A model generated the notes under the pieces. That model made no database searches. It was given only the letters and a program-made list of their open reading frames with translations, and was not told the origin of the DNA. A stretch of DNA of 64,000 nucleotides from Arachnia propionica (GTDB lineage Bacteria > Actinomycetota > Actinomycetes > Propionibacteriales > Propionibacteriaceae), in assembly GCF_003859805.1 (NCBI RefSeq), contig NZ_RQZG01000008.1, positions 62,001 to 126,000 of the forward strand. The letters are read 5' to 3'. Positions within the stretch are counted from its first letter, which is position 1; every line of letters starts with the position of its first letter. The translations under genes were made by a program, and so were the position numbers. This document shows, piece by piece, positions 1-9,049 of the stretch.

Positions 1-1976
1 GTCGTCCCCTCACCGAGTACCAGGGTGCCCGGGGGGCGCGGTTCGCGATCTCCCCGGGATCCGCACTCGCCAGGACCACCCCACCCCTGGTGGTGGCCTA
101 CGAACTGGTGGAGACCTCCCGGCTCTGGGCCCGTACACTCGCCCCGGTCTCCGCCTCGCAGATCGAGCGGGCTGCCGGTGATCTGGTGACCCGGACCCTC
201 AGCGAGCCGACGTTCTCGCCCCGCAGCGCGACGGTGGTCGCCTCCGAGACCGTCTCCCTGTTCGGGGTCCCGATCATCGCGGGGCGTCGGACGAACTACG
301 CCACGAGCCACCCGGAGCAGGCCCGGGAGATCTTCATCCGTTCCGGACTGGTCGAGGGGCAGTGGGAGACCCGCAACCCGGTGGTGGTCGCCAACCGGTA
401 CGCACTCGAGGAGGCGGAGCGACTGACCGACCGGATGCGCCGCCCGGAACTGCTGATCTCGGATGCCGCACTGTACGACTTCTACGACCGGGTGCTGCCG
501 GAGACCGTGGTCTCCGGGGCCACCTTCGACAAGTACGTGCGGCAGCTGGACTCGGATGCCGGGCTCCGGCTCACCCCCGCGGACTGCGTGACCGATCCCG
601 GGCAGGTCCGGGTCCAGGACTTCCCGGACCGGTGGCGGGTGGGGGACCTGGAACTGCCGGTGAGCTACGTCTACGACCCCGGGGCAGGGGCCGACGGTGT
701 GACCGTGGAGGTACGACTGGAACAGCTGGGGGTGCTGGATCCCGCCCCGTTCACCTGGCAGGTGCCGGGGCTCAGGGAGTCCCTGGCGGTGGCGCTGATC
801 AAGTCACTCCCCAAACGGATCCGCACCTCCTTCGTCCCGGCCCCGGACCATGCGCGTCGGGCCCTGGCCTGGCTGGAGGAGCAGGGGGTCGGCGAGGAGG
901 TCTCGTTCGCCCGGGCGATGGGACAGGCCCTGCTGGCCCTCACCGGGGTCGCGGTCGCGCCCGAGGACTGGAACGCCGCTGCCCTTGACACCCACCTGCG
1001 TCCCACCTTCGTGGTGGTCGACAACCGGACGGAGGTCGCCCGTGGTGAGGACCTCCAGGAGCTCAAGGTGAGACTGTCCGCGAAGGTGGCGGGCACGCTG
1101 ACCCGACGGGCGGGGCGACTGGCGGCCACGAGGGCCACGACCTGGAGCTTCGGCACCCTGCCCCGCACCACGGAGCTGGGCGGCGGCGTGGCCGGTCATC
1201 CCTGCCTGGTCGATGAGGGGAGCACGGTCGGGGTGCAGGTGGCCGACACCGTCGCCAAGGCACGTCGCAGTCATGCCGCGGGGTTGCGACGGCTGCTGAC
1301 CCTGGTCACCCCCTCGCCCCTGAAATGGGTGGTCTCCCACATGGGCAACGCGGAGAAACTGGCCCTCGGCGGCAGCCGCTACGACAGCGTCCCCGAGCTG
1401 CTCGCCGACGCCTGGCTCAAGGCGGTGGACCGGCTGGTGCGGGAGGCGGTCGACCCGATGGAGATCCGTGACGAGAGGGCGTTCAGTGACCTGGTGGAGC
1501 AGGTGCGTCCCGAGGTGCCGCAGACCACGGCTGCCGTCGTGGCCACCGCGGCGAGGGCCCTGGCCGCCGAGTCCCGGGTGTCGCGGCTGCTGGCCACCCT
1601 CCCGGAAACGGACGAGACCGCCCGTGACATCACGGAACAGCTGGCCAACCTCACCTTCGCACGCTTCATCTCCGCCACCCCGGATCCCTGGTACGACCGG
1701 ATCCCGGTGTGGGTGGAGGCCTGCGAGACCCGGCTGACCTCACGGGGCAAGAACCCGAACCTGGCGGCGCGGAACCGGGAGGAGATCGCCCGCCTGGAGG
1801 CCCGGTACGCGGAACTGTGCGATGCCCAACCCCCCGGTCCGCTGCCGCAGGAGGTGGAGGAGATCGCCTTCCTGCTCGAGGAGTTCCGCGTCAGCCTGTT
1901 CGCCCAGGGGGTGCGCACGGCTGTCCCGGTGTCGGCCAAGAGGATCACACAGGCGATGGGCCTGGTGGGTCGATAA
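1..1976 (+). CDS. hrpA: ATP-dependent RNA helicase HrpA, C-terminal part (5' end outside window)
   Basis: The frame is already open at base 3 and runs to a TAA at 1974, giving about 657 residues of the C-terminal half of a DEAH-box RNA helicase. The visible part begins in the conserved segment around RGARFAISPGSAL and continues through SRLWAR, RRTNYATSHP and REIFIRSGLVEG. These are hallmarks of the HrpA-specific region that leads into DUF3418, the long C-terminal domain unique to bacterial HrpA. The DEAH ATPase core lies upstream of the window. HrpA-type helicases act on mRNA and stalled ribosomes in the cytoplasm. The stop codon overlaps a likely -10 element for the next gene. Family assignment is confident; only the start is unknown. 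Confidence 0.93.
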   Translation, partial: RPLTEYQGARGARFAISPGSALARTTPPLVVAYELVETSRLWARTLAPVSASQIERAAGDLVTRTLSEPTFSPRSATVVASETVSLFGVPIIAGRRTNYATSHPEQAREIFIRSGLVEGQWETRNPVVVANRYALEEAERLTDRMRRPELLISDAALYDFYDRVLPETVVSGATFDKYVRQLDSDAGLRLTPADCVTDPGQVRVQDFPDRWRVGDLELPVSYVYDPGAGADGVTVEVRLEQLGVLDPAPFTWQVPGLRESLAVALIKSLPKRIRTSFVPAPDHARRALAWLEEQGVGEEVSFARAMGQALLALTGVAVAPEDWNAAALDTHLRPTFVVVDNRTEVARGEDLQELKVRLSAKVAGTLTRRAGRLAATRATTWSFGTLPRTTELGGGVAGHPCLVDEGSTVGVQVADTVAKARRSHAAGLRRLLTLVTPSPLKWVVSHMGNAEKLALGGSRYDSVPELLADAWLKAVDRLVREAVDPMEIRDERAFSDLVEQVRPEVPQTTAAVVATAARALAAESRVSRLLATLPETDETARDITEQLANLTFARFISATPDPWYDRIPVWVEACETRLTSRGKNPNLAARNREEIARLEARYAELCDAQPPGPLPQEVEEIAFLLEEFRVSLFAQGVRTAVPVSAKRITQAMGLVGR

Positions 1977-1977
1977 T
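1972..1977 (+). promoter_or_regulatory. Candidate -10 element of a leaderless tesB transcript
   Basis: GATAAT lies 6 nt before the tesB GTG, and no Shine-Dalgarno sequence precedes that GTG. This spacing would place the transcription start at the GTG itself. The hexamer overlaps the hrpA stop codon. No clear -35 is seen. Confidence 0.35.
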
Positions 1978-1983
1978 TGGCGG

Positions 1984-2823
1984 GTGCCTGCAACCGTTGA
2001 AGACCTGATCAAGCTGTTCGACCTGGTGGAGGTCGGAACCGACAAGTTCCGTGGCCCGCAACCGGACACGACCTGGCAGCGCCTGTTCGGGGGTCAGGTG
2101 ATGGCCCAGACCCTCGTCGCCGCGATGCGCACCGTGCCGGGGACCAGGCAGTTGCACTCGCTCCACGGCTACTTCCTGCGCCCGGGATCCCGGGAGGAGA
2201 GCCTCCGCTTCGAGGTGGAGCACGTGCGTGACGGCCGGACCTTCTCCGCGCGTCGGGTGATCACCCGGCAGCACGACGATGTCATCTTCGACCTCAACGC
2301 TTCCTTCCAGGAGCCGGAGGACGGTCTGTCCCACGCGGCACTCCAGCCCGAGGGGGTGCCCTCCCCCGAGAAGTGCCCCTCACTCGGGGCGGTGCTGGAG
2401 GAGAGGTTCGGGGCGCCGATCCGGATGCTCTCGGAGTGGGATGCGTTGGATGTGCGGCTGGCCGGGGCACCGACCCCGACCCCGAACGGGGGAGTGATGC
2501 GGGCCTGGGTGCGGACCCAGGGAGGGCTGCCGGATGATCCGTGGCTCCACACCGCGATCCTGGCCTACCTCACCGATGTGCTGCTGCTCAGCGTCTCGAC
2601 GGTGCAGCACGAGGTGGAGTTCCTGTCGCCGTCGATGCAGACCGCATCCATCGACCACGCGATGTGGTTCCACCGGCCGGTGCGCTGCGACCAGTGGCTG
2701 CTCTACGACATGGTCTCCCCGTCCACCTCCGGGGCCAGGGGCTACTGCCAGGGCCGTCTGTTCCAGGACGGTCGGCTGGTTGCCTCCTGCGCCCAGGAGG
2801 GGCTCATCCGCATCATCGGCTGA
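1984..2823 (+). CDS. tesB: Acyl-CoA thioesterase II (TesB)
   Basis: The 279-residue product matches TesB in length and layout, with two fused hotdog domains that hydrolyse medium- and long-chain acyl-CoA to free fatty acid and CoA. The N-terminal hotdog carries RLFGGQVMAQ and LHSLHGYFLRPG. The C-terminal hotdog carries YLTDVLLLS (catalytic Asp), the signature DHAMWFHRPVR, and the end AQEGLIR, whose Gln belongs to the Asp-Thr/Ser-Gln active site. The GTG at 1984 gives the family's usual N-terminus (VEDLIKLFDL). No ribosome binding site precedes it, and GATAAT 6 nt upstream suggests leaderless translation. It lies 7 nt after hrpA and converges on sigB with only 6 nt between. Confidence 0.93.
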   Translation: MPATVEDLIKLFDLVEVGTDKFRGPQPDTTWQRLFGGQVMAQTLVAAMRTVPGTRQLHSLHGYFLRPGSREESLRFEVEHVRDGRTFSARRVITRQHDDVIFDLNASFQEPEDGLSHAALQPEGVPSPEKCPSLGAVLEERFGAPIRMLSEWDALDVRLAGAPTPTPNGGVMRAWVRTQGGLPDDPWLHTAILAYLTDVLLLSVSTVQHEVEFLSPSMQTASIDHAMWFHRPVRCDQWLLYDMVSPSTSGARGYCQGRLFQDGRLVASCAQEGLIRIIG

Positions 2824-2829
2824 GGGTGG

Positions 2830-3762
2830 TCAGGCGGCAGCCGCCTGGAACTCGCGCATCTTGGCCAGGGCGAGCCGTTCGATCTGACGGACCCGCTCAG
2901 CGGTGATGCCCCAGTGCTGCCCGATGTCGGCGAGCTTGGCCTGGCGGCCGTCGAGCAGACCGTAGCGGCGGCGCACCACATCTGCGGAACGGTCGTCGAG
3001 GGAGGCCAGCATGCCGTCCAACCGGGCCCGGTCCACGGCGTCGAGGACCACCTCGTCCGGGCCGGGGGCGGTCTCGCGGGCGATGAGGTCACCGAGCGCG
3101 GTGTCGCCGTCGGCCTCGACCGGGGCGTCGAGGGAGACGTGGTCACGGGCGTAGCGGATCAGGTCGACGACCTTCTCCTCCGGCAGGTCGAGCTCCATCG
3201 CGATCTCGGCGACCTCGGGCTCGCGTCCCAGCTGGCGTTCGAGGTTGCGACGCACCGCCGTGACCTGGTTCACCTGTTCCGCGACGTGGACGGGGAGCCG
3301 GACGATGCGGCCCTGCTGGGCGATGCCACGGGAGATCGCCTGGCGCACCCACCAGGTCGCATAGGTGGAGAACTTGAAGCCCTTCGTGTGGTCGAACTTC
3401 TCGACGGCCCGGATCAGGCCGGTGTTGCCCTCCTGCACCAGGTCGAGCAGGGGCATCTGCGCCCTGCCGTACTTGCGGGCGACGGAGACCACCAGACGCA
3501 GGTTCGCCTGGATGAAGCGCTGCATGGCCTGTTGGCCGAGCTCGACGATCTGTTCGAGTTCCTCACGGGTGGCGTCGAGCGTGGTGGTCTCGTTGCCGTC
3601 CAGGACCTCGGCGGCGAACAGTCCCGCCTCGATCCGGCGTGACAGTTCCACCTCCTCCTCGGCCGTGAGGAGAGGGGTCTTGGCTATCGAGTCGAGGTAC
3701 AGACCAACCGCATCCTTGCCGTCGATGCCGTCGGTGCTCCTCGTCCGTGCAGTCGTGATCAT
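2830..3762 (-). CDS. sigB: RNA polymerase sigma-70 factor, SigB/HrdA type
   Basis: This 310-residue principal-like sigma factor lacks the long N-terminal extension of SigA. Region 1.2 (VGLYLDSIAKTPLLT) is followed by the core-binding region 2 (NLRLVVSVARKYGR, the [21 protein letters not shown] motif split across 2.2-2.4) and by region 4.2 with the helix-turn-helix around GITAERVRQIERLAL. The start at 3762 follows a good ribosome binding site (AAAGGCGG). Divergent pairing with sigA and the length fit the group 2 stress or stationary-phase sigma factor of actinobacteria. A GGAAC-N18-GTT motif upstream suggests control by a redox- or envelope-stress ECF sigma factor, as known for mycobacterial sigB. 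The name SigB rests on that analogy. Confidence 0.9.
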   Translation of the reverse strand: MITTARTRSTDGIDGKDAVGLYLDSIAKTPLLTAEEEVELSRRIEAGLFAAEVLDGNETTTLDATREELEQIVELGQQAMQRFIQANLRLVVSVARKYGRAQMPLLDLVQEGNTGLIRAVEKFDHTKGFKFSTYATWWVRQAISRGIAQQGRIVRLPVHVAEQVNQVTAVRRNLERQLGREPEVAEIAMELDLPEEKVVDLIRYARDHVSLDAPVEADGDTALGDLIARETAPGPDEVVLDAVDRARLDGMLASLDDRSADVVRRRYGLLDGRQAKLADIGQHWGITAERVRQIERLALAKMREFQAAAA

Positions 3763-3794
3763 TCGTCCGCCTTTCTGACGTCTACACCCATCCA

Positions 3795-3820
3795 AACGCT
3801 TCAGGGGGTCAGATGGTTCC
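3795..3820 (-). promoter_or_regulatory. Candidate ECF-type (SigH/SigR-like) promoter of sigB
   Basis: On the minus strand GGAAC (3820-3816) and GTT (3797-3795, within CGTT) are separated by 18 nt. This is the spacing known for the SigR/SigH class (GGAAY-N18-GTT). The predicted start would lie about 25 nt before the sigB ATG, leaving room for its ribosome binding site. No experimental support is available here. Confidence 0.45.
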
Positions 3821-3855
3821 ACAAATCGTGATCCAATCGTTATCTCAGGGGAAGA

Positions 3856-3871
3856 TCAGACCACGGTCTGA
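3856..3871. promoter_or_regulatory. Palindrome between sigB and sigA (possible operator)
   Basis: TCAGACC and GGTCTGA form a perfect 7-bp inverted repeat with a 2-nt spacer, in the 243-bp divergent intergenic region. It could bind a dimeric regulator of either gene. No T-tract follows, so a terminator is unlikely. Confidence 0.3.
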
Positions 3872-3912
3872 CGTCACGGGTCGGCAGCCCTGAGCCTGGG
3901 TCAGGGCTTCGT

Positions 3913-3941
3913 TTGAGTGCAAGGGACTGTCGTGGAATGAT
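3913..3941 (+). promoter_or_regulatory. Candidate housekeeping promoter of sigA
   Basis: TTGAGT (3913-3918) and AATGAT (3936-3941) are separated by 17 nt, about 65 nt before the sigA GTG. The -35 is a fair match and the -10 a moderate one. Confidence 0.3.
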
Positions 3942-4005
3942 GAACGTGGTCGCCCCTCTTGACTCAAGCGGGGCCTGTCGTGTCCAAAACGCGAGGAGAG
4001 ATTCC

Positions 4006-5427
4006 GTGACTTCTGCTTCGAGCCCGGAGAAGGCAACCAAGGGCACCCGTGGCCGTGCCGCCGCGGGCAAGGCGACGGAGGAGGCCGCCCAGGCTCCGAA
4101 GAAGACCCCCCGTACCCGCAAGGCCAAGGCGGAGACCGAGCCGAAGAGGACGGAACCGAAGAGAACCACGCGTACCCGCAAGCCGAAGGCCGCACCGAGG
4201 GCCACCGCGAAGGTGGCCGAGGTGGAGGAGCTCGAGGTCGATCTCGAGCCGCAGGGCGACGACCTGGAGGACTTCGGGGAACCCACGATCGCACAGGTCA
4301 CCTCCGGTGAGATCGAGGTGGAGGTGCAACGCGACGGCGACGACGTCGTGCTCAAGGTCGGTGGCAAGAAACGCTCCCTCGACGAGGTGGACGACTCCGA
4401 GTTCGTCGAGGAGAAGGAGGCCACCCTCGAGAAGGAGCTGACCGAGGAGGAGGGCTTCTCCCTCTCCGACAAGGACGATGCCGACGAGCCGGAGCAGCAG
4501 GTGGTCTCCGCCGGGGCCACCGCCGACCCGGTGAAGGACTACCTCAAGCAGATCGGCAAGGTGGCCCTCCTCAACGCCGTCGAGGAGGTGGAGCTCGCCA
4601 AGCGGATCGAGGCCGGTCTGTTCGCCGAGGAACGGTTGGGCGACACCGAGCGTCCCATCGACCCCGAGGACCTCGACGACTTCGAGTGGATCGCCGGTGA
4701 CGGCAGACTGGCGAAGAACCACCTGCTGGAGGCCAACCTCAGGCTGGTGGTCTCGCTGGCCAAGCGCTACACCGGCCGCGGCATGCTGTTCCTCGACCTG
4801 ATCCAGGAGGGCAACCTCGGCCTGATCCGGGCCGTCGAGAAGTTCGACTACACCAAGGGCTACAAGTTCTCCACCTACGCCACGTGGTGGATCAAGCAGG
4901 CCATCACCCGCGCCATGGCCGATCAGGCCCGCACCATCCGCATCCCCGTCCACATGGTGGAGGTCATCAACAAGCTGGCCCGGGTGCAGCGGCAGATGTT
5001 GCAGGACCTCGGCCGGGAACCAACCCCGGAGGAGCTGGCGAAGGAACTCGACATGACCCCGGAGAAGGTCGTCGAGGTGCAGAAGTACGGCAGGGAGCCG
5101 ATCTCACTGCACACCCCGCTGGGTGAGGACGGCGACTCCGAGTTCGGTGACCTGATCGAGGACTCCGAGGCCGTGGTGCCGGCTGACGCCGTCAACTTCA
5201 CCCTGCTCCAGGAGCAGCTCAACGACGTCCTCGACACCCTCTCCGAGCGGGAGGCCGGGGTGGTCTCGATGCGTTTCGGTCTCACCGACGGCCAGCCGAA
5301 GACCCTCGACGAGATCGGCAAGGTCTACGGGGTCACCCGGGAGCGGATCCGGCAGATCGAGTCGAAGACCATGAGCAAGCTCCGCCATCCGTCGCGCTCC
5401 CAGGTGCTGCGCGACTACCTGGACTGA
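4006..5427 (+). CDS. sigA: Principal RNA polymerase sigma factor SigA/RpoD/HrdB
   Basis: This is the essential housekeeping sigma factor, 473 residues. Roughly residues 1-170 form the Lys/Ala/Pro-rich then acidic extension typical of actinobacterial SigA. Region 1.2 begins near residue 174 ([16 protein letters not shown]). Region 2 begins near 243 ([12 protein letters not shown], then the core-binding and -10 recognition segment with [13 protein letters not shown]). Region 3 includes [14 protein letters not shown]. Region 4.2 near 442 carries [15 protein letters not shown] and the family-specific end [15 protein letters not shown]. The GTG at 4006 is chosen because GAGGAGAG lies 6 nt upstream; the frame stays open another 93 nt upstream, but without family similarity. 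It is divergent from sigB. Confidence 0.96.
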   Translation: MTSASSPEKATKGTRGRAAAGKATEEAAQAPKKTPRTRKAKAETEPKRTEPKRTTRTRKPKAAPRATAKVAEVEELEVDLEPQGDDLEDFGEPTIAQVTSGEIEVEVQRDGDDVVLKVGGKKRSLDEVDDSEFVEEKEATLEKELTEEEGFSLSDKDDADEPEQQVVSAGATADPVKDYLKQIGKVALLNAVEEVELAKRIEAGLFAEERLGDTERPIDPEDLDDFEWIAGDGRLAKNHLLEANLRLVVSLAKRYTGRGMLFLDLIQEGNLGLIRAVEKFDYTKGYKFSTYATWWIKQAITRAMADQARTIRIPVHMVEVINKLARVQRQMLQDLGREPTPEELAKELDMTPEKVVEVQKYGREPISLHTPLGEDGDSEFGDLIEDSEAVVPADAVNFTLLQEQLNDVLDTLSEREAGVVSMRFGLTDGQPKTLDEIGKVYGVTRERIRQIESKTMSKLRHPSRSQVLRDYLD

Positions 5428-5475
5428 TTGCGTGACCTGACACACTGGAGGTGGAGTCGAGACACGGGAGGGCGC

Positions 5476-6414
5476 ATGTCAGGGACCGGGCACGTCACGG
5501 GTGAGGACACCCTGCGGCGTCCGCGACCACCGGCGGGACCCGTGGTGAACCAGGACGACATCCCCACCGAGGAGATCCCGGGGCTGCCGATCCTGCCCGA
5601 GGCCACCGCCCCCGGTGCCCCCCAGCACCCACTGACACCTGTGCTGGGTGAGCCGGGGCCACGGCCCACGGTGCAGTTCAAGGCGCCGCAGCCCATGTCC
5701 CCGGAACCGGTGGCGGTGCGGCGTCGTCGGGAGATGCAGGCCTACCGGGCGGGCCTCTGGCGGGTCTGGTTCGTCCGGATGGTGCGTTTCCTCAACCGGC
5801 TCCAGTTGCCCGCGGCGCTGCTCGCCCCCGTCGTGGTGGTGCTGCACCAGTGGGTGCTGACCGGTCACGACCTGCAGGGCTGGGCCTTCCGCGTCAATGC
5901 GATCCTGTGGCTGGTCGTGGTGTGTCTCCTCGTGGCGGGGGAGGTGACCACCACCGGGCCGCGGTGGGTCTCCTTGGTCGGGGCCGCGCTGCGTTCCACG
6001 ACCATCGCCCTGGCCGGGCTGGCCTTCTCGCACGTCAATGCCACCAGCTGGCTGCCAGGCCGCATCGGCACGGAGCTGTCCCTGCCCTGGGGGGTCGACG
6101 TGCCGGTGGAGCCCGTGGTCGGTCGCACCGTGGTGATGGCGCTGGGACTGGTGCTGCTGCTGCCCTTCCTGCTCACGATCGCACAGGGGATGAGACTGCA
6201 CCTGGACAGCACCACGCGCTTCGGTCTGCCCCACCAACCGAGCTTCAAGCTGCTCCAGGTGGGGCAGGACCCGTGGTCGCTCGGCATCCCCACCACACCT
6301 CTGGTGATCTCGCAGTACCGACGCCGCGTGGCCCGGTTCTACTTCGGGCGAGTGGTCATGACACTGTGGTGGCTCTTCGCCCTGGCCGTGATGGTCACCG
6401 TGGCCACGGCCTGA
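5476..6414 (+). CDS. Uncharacterised membrane protein with proline-rich cytoplasmic N-terminus
   Basis: The 312-residue product is not recognised as a named family. Residues 1 to about 100 are Pro/Gly/Glu-rich and probably disordered and cytoplasmic. About four or five hydrophobic segments follow: LPAALLAPVVVVLHQWVL, AILWLVVVCLLVAG, a segment near SLVGAALRSTTIALAGLAF, VVMALGLVLLLPFLLT, and a C-terminal VVMTLWWLFALAVMVT. A conserved-looking loop (LQVGQDPWSLGIPTTPL) precedes the last segment. The ATG follows GGGAGG at 5466-5471. It lies 48 nt after sigA on the same strand and ends 2 nt from the convergent aminotransferase gene. Co-transcription with sigA is possible; function is unknown. Confidence 0.7.
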   Translation: MSGTGHVTGEDTLRRPRPPAGPVVNQDDIPTEEIPGLPILPEATAPGAPQHPLTPVLGEPGPRPTVQFKAPQPMSPEPVAVRRRREMQAYRAGLWRVWFVRMVRFLNRLQLPAALLAPVVVVLHQWVLTGHDLQGWAFRVNAILWLVVVCLLVAGEVTTTGPRWVSLVGAALRSTTIALAGLAFSHVNATSWLPGRIGTELSLPWGVDVPVEPVVGRTVVMALGLVLLLPFLLTIAQGMRLHLDSTTRFGLPHQPSFKLLQVGQDPWSLGIPTTPLVISQYRRRVARFYFGRVVMTLWWLFALAVMVTVATA

Positions 6415-6416
6415 GG

Positions 6417-7613
6417 TCAGGACCTCACGGCTGCGATGGCGGCGGCAACCCGGGGCAGGTTCTGGTCGCCCAGGGCAGCCATGCACATGCGGCCCGCATC
6501 GGTGCCGTAGATGGCGTGCTCCTCACGCAGCCTGACCATCTGCTCCCGGGTCAGGCCTGAGTAGGAGAACATCCCCACCTGGTGCGCGATGAAGTCCATG
6601 TCCGCGATGCCTGCTTCGTGCAGCCGTTCCACCAGTTGGCCGCGCAACTGCTTGATGCGGGTCCGCATGTGGCCGAGCTCCCGCTCCCACAGGGCGCGCC
6701 CATCCGCCGAGCCCAGCACCTCGGCGACGACGGCGGCGCCGAGGGTGGGCGGGTTGGAGTAGGTGGTGCGGATGCAGATCTTGATCTGGGAGAGCACCCG
6801 CTTCGCCTCGTCGGCGTCGGCGGTGACCACGTGCAGGGCCCCGATGCGCTCACCGTAGAGGCTGAAGGACTTCGAGAAGGAGGTGGAGACGAACATCGGG
6901 CGGCCGGTGGCGACGAATCGGCCGATGACGGCCCCGTCCTCGGCCACACCGTCGCCGAAGCCCTGGTAGGCCATGTCGAGGAACGGGATGAGGTCACCCG
7001 CCGTGATGGTCTCGATGACCCTCGTCCACTGGTCGTGGCTGAGGTCGTAGCCGGTCGGGTTGTGGCAGCAGGCGTGCAGCACCACGACGGTGCCGGGGGC
7101 GGCCGCCTCGAGGTCGGCGATCAGCCCGTCGACGTCGATGCCGTGGGCATCGGCGTCGTAGTAGCGGTAGGTGCCGACGGTGAATCCGGCGCGGGCGAAG
7201 ATCGCCCGGTGGTTCTCCCAGGAGGGGTCGGAGATGAGCACCCTCGCCTGGGGGGTGAGGGTCTTGATGAAGTCGGCCCCGGTCTTGAGCGCACCGGTGC
7301 CGCCGAGGCTCTGGGTGGTGACGACCCTGCCCTCGGTGACGGCGGGGGAGTCAGCACCGAAGACGAGCTCCCGCACGGCGGAGACATAGCCGGGCAGACC
7401 GTCGATGGGCAGGTAGGCGTGCGGCCTGCGGGCGGCGACGAGTTTCTCCTCGGCCCGGGCCACGCACTCCAGCAGCGGGAGTCCGCCCGCCTCGTCGAGG
7501 TAGACCCCGATCCCGAGGTTCACCTTCTCGGGGCGCGCATCGCGGTTGTAGGCCTCGCCCAGGCCGAGGATGGGATCGGCCGGGGCCAGCTCGACACGGC
7601 TGAAGAGGGACAT
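6417..7613 (-). CDS. Class I PLP-dependent aspartate/aromatic aminotransferase
   Basis: The 398-residue enzyme matches the AspC/TyrB subgroup, which transfers amino groups between aspartate or aromatic amino acids and 2-oxoglutarate in the cytoplasm. The N-terminus VNLGIGVYLDEAG and PHAYLPIDGLPGY are subgroup signatures. ACCHNPTGYDLS carries the substrate and cofactor Asn, FLDMAYQGF the Asp/Tyr that contact PLP, and SFSKSFSLYGER the Schiff-base Lys at 248 plus the phosphate-binding Arg. Near the C-terminus GMFSYSGLTREQ and a Gly/Arg-rich end bind the substrate carboxylate. The sequence does not settle aspartate versus aromatic preference, so no symbol is given. The ribosome binding site GAAAGGAACC precedes the ATG. 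Confidence 0.92.
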   Translation of the reverse strand: MSLFSRVELAPADPILGLGEAYNRDARPEKVNLGIGVYLDEAGGLPLLECVARAEEKLVAARRPHAYLPIDGLPGYVSAVRELVFGADSPAVTEGRVVTTQSLGGTGALKTGADFIKTLTPQARVLISDPSWENHRAIFARAGFTVGTYRYYDADAHGIDVDGLIADLEAAAPGTVVVLHACCHNPTGYDLSHDQWTRVIETITAGDLIPFLDMAYQGFGDGVAEDGAVIGRFVATGRPMFVSTSFSKSFSLYGERIGALHVVTADADEAKRVLSQIKICIRTTYSNPPTLGAAVVAEVLGSADGRALWERELGHMRTRIKQLRGQLVERLHEAGIADMDFIAHQVGMFSYSGLTREQMVRLREEHAIYGTDAGRMCMAALGDQNLPRVAAAIAAVRS

Positions 7614-7912
7614 CGGTGCCGGTTCCTTTCGTGATCGGTGCCCCCAGCCTATCCCGAAGCCACTGACACCACGTCACCGCAGCCGTGAGTCGTGCCCGAA
7701 CGGGCGGGACATCCTCGTCGACGCCGTGAACCGGATGCCTCGGATCGGGGCTGATGACCCACGGGGTGCTGCTTGGTGCGACAGCCCTGCCGGTGCCCCG
7801 GAGGGCCGACCTCAACCGCGACGTCAGGACGCGTCCGTGAGACGAGACCCCGGGCAGCGGGGGCTGTGCCCTACGGTGGGGGCGGACCTGTCGTCACGCC
7901 CGAAGGATGGTC
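7614..7912. other. Non-coding gap between divergent genes, 299 bases
   Basis: This region separates the aminotransferase gene from the ligase gene and should hold both promoters. No reading frame with coding character, RNA gene or strong repeat was found. A TAGGCT hexamer on the minus strand near 7650 is a possible -10 for the aminotransferase gene, without a clear -35. Confidence 0.4.
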
Positions 7913-9049
7913 ATGAAGATCGACTTCGCCTCCTCCGCGTTCGCCACGCTCGGCCTGGAATGGGAACTCGCCCTCGTCGACCCCGCCACCGGGGAGCAGG
8001 TGCCGGTGGCGCCACGGTTGCTGGAACGGGTCGAGGACCCGAAGACCGGGCCGATCCGCGGTGAGTTTCTGGACTCGATGGTGGAACTGGTCACCGGGGT
8101 GCACGCCGAGGTGGGCGGGGCCGTCGCGGAACTGGAACGACTGCGCGACCGGGTGCTGACCTGGTGTGAGGCCGACGGTGTGGCGGCCGTCGGGATGGGG
8201 GCGCATCCCTGGCAGGACCCGCGCAGCCAGCGCTGCGACCAGTCCAACCCCCAGTACCGGGACGTGCTCAGGGCAGGGGGCTGGTGGGCCGAGCAGCTGG
8301 CCATCAACGGCCTGCACATCCACATCGGTCTCGACGACAAGGGCCTGGCCCTGCCGCTCACCCAAGCCCTGGCCCGCTTCTGCCCGCTGCTCATCGCGCT
8401 GTCCGCCTCGTCACCGTTCTGGTTGGGTGCGGACACCGGCTTCGCCTCACAGCGCACGATGCTGTTCCAACAGCTCCCCACCAACGGGCTGCCCTGGCCG
8501 ATCTCGACGTGGGAGGAGTACCTGGCCCACGCCGAGGACCTGCGCCTGGCCGGAATGATCGACAACCCCACCCAGATCCGCTGGGACGTGCGCCCGACCG
8601 CCCTCGGCACCGTCGAGATCCGCGTGATGGACTCCGTCCCCACCCTCACCGAGGTCGGTGCGCTCGCCGCCCTCGCGCAGAGTTTCACCATCTGGTTCAC
8701 CCGCAACCCGGGCCGTCAGCCCCAGGGGCGACAGTGGTTCCTCAAGGAGAACAAGTGGCGCTCCGCCCGGTACGGGATCGACGCGGAGCTGATCGAGGCG
8801 GTCCCGGGCGAGTTCACCACGACGCTGCGCGAGGCGGCGCAGTGGTGGCTCGACGAACTGCGACCGATCGCCCCGGAACTCGGCTGTGACGCCGAACTGG
8901 AGGACATCACCACGGTTCTGGACGCCGGGCCCAGCTGCACCAGACAGCGCACGGTGCACGCGGGGTGCGGCAATCTCACCGATGTGCTTCGATCGGTCAT
9001 CGACGAGACCCGAGCCGGGGTCCTGCCCTCACCGAGGAGAACCGAATGA
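7913..9049 (+). CDS. ybdK: YbdK-type carboxylate-amine ligase (glutamate-cysteine ligase family 2)
   Basis: The 378-residue product belongs to the GCS2 family, ATP-dependent enzymes that join a carboxylate (usually glutamate) to an amine through an acyl phosphate. Visible signatures are TLGLEWELALVD (ATP/Mg Glu residues at the N-terminus), GMGAHPW, the His-rich INGLHIHIGLDD, SASSPFWLGADTGFASQR, and the C-terminal TVEIRVMDSVPTL. The ATG at 7913 is preferred to that at 7907 because GAAGG lies 6 nt before it. The stop overlaps the next ATG by 4 nt, so it is translationally coupled to an amidotransferase-like gene. True substrate is unknown; many YbdK proteins have only weak glutamate-cysteine ligase activity. 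Confidence 0.88.
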   Translation: MKIDFASSAFATLGLEWELALVDPATGEQVPVAPRLLERVEDPKTGPIRGEFLDSMVELVTGVHAEVGGAVAELERLRDRVLTWCEADGVAAVGMGAHPWQDPRSQRCDQSNPQYRDVLRAGGWWAEQLAINGLHIHIGLDDKGLALPLTQALARFCPLLIALSASSPFWLGADTGFASQRTMLFQQLPTNGLPWPISTWEEYLAHAEDLRLAGMIDNPTQIRWDVRPTALGTVEIRVMDSVPTLTEVGALAALAQSFTIWFTRNPGRQPQGRQWFLKENKWRSARYGIDAELIEAVPGEFTTTLREAAQWWLDELRPIAPELGCDAELEDITTVLDAGPSCTRQRTVHAGCGNLTDVLRSVIDETRAGVLPSPRRTE

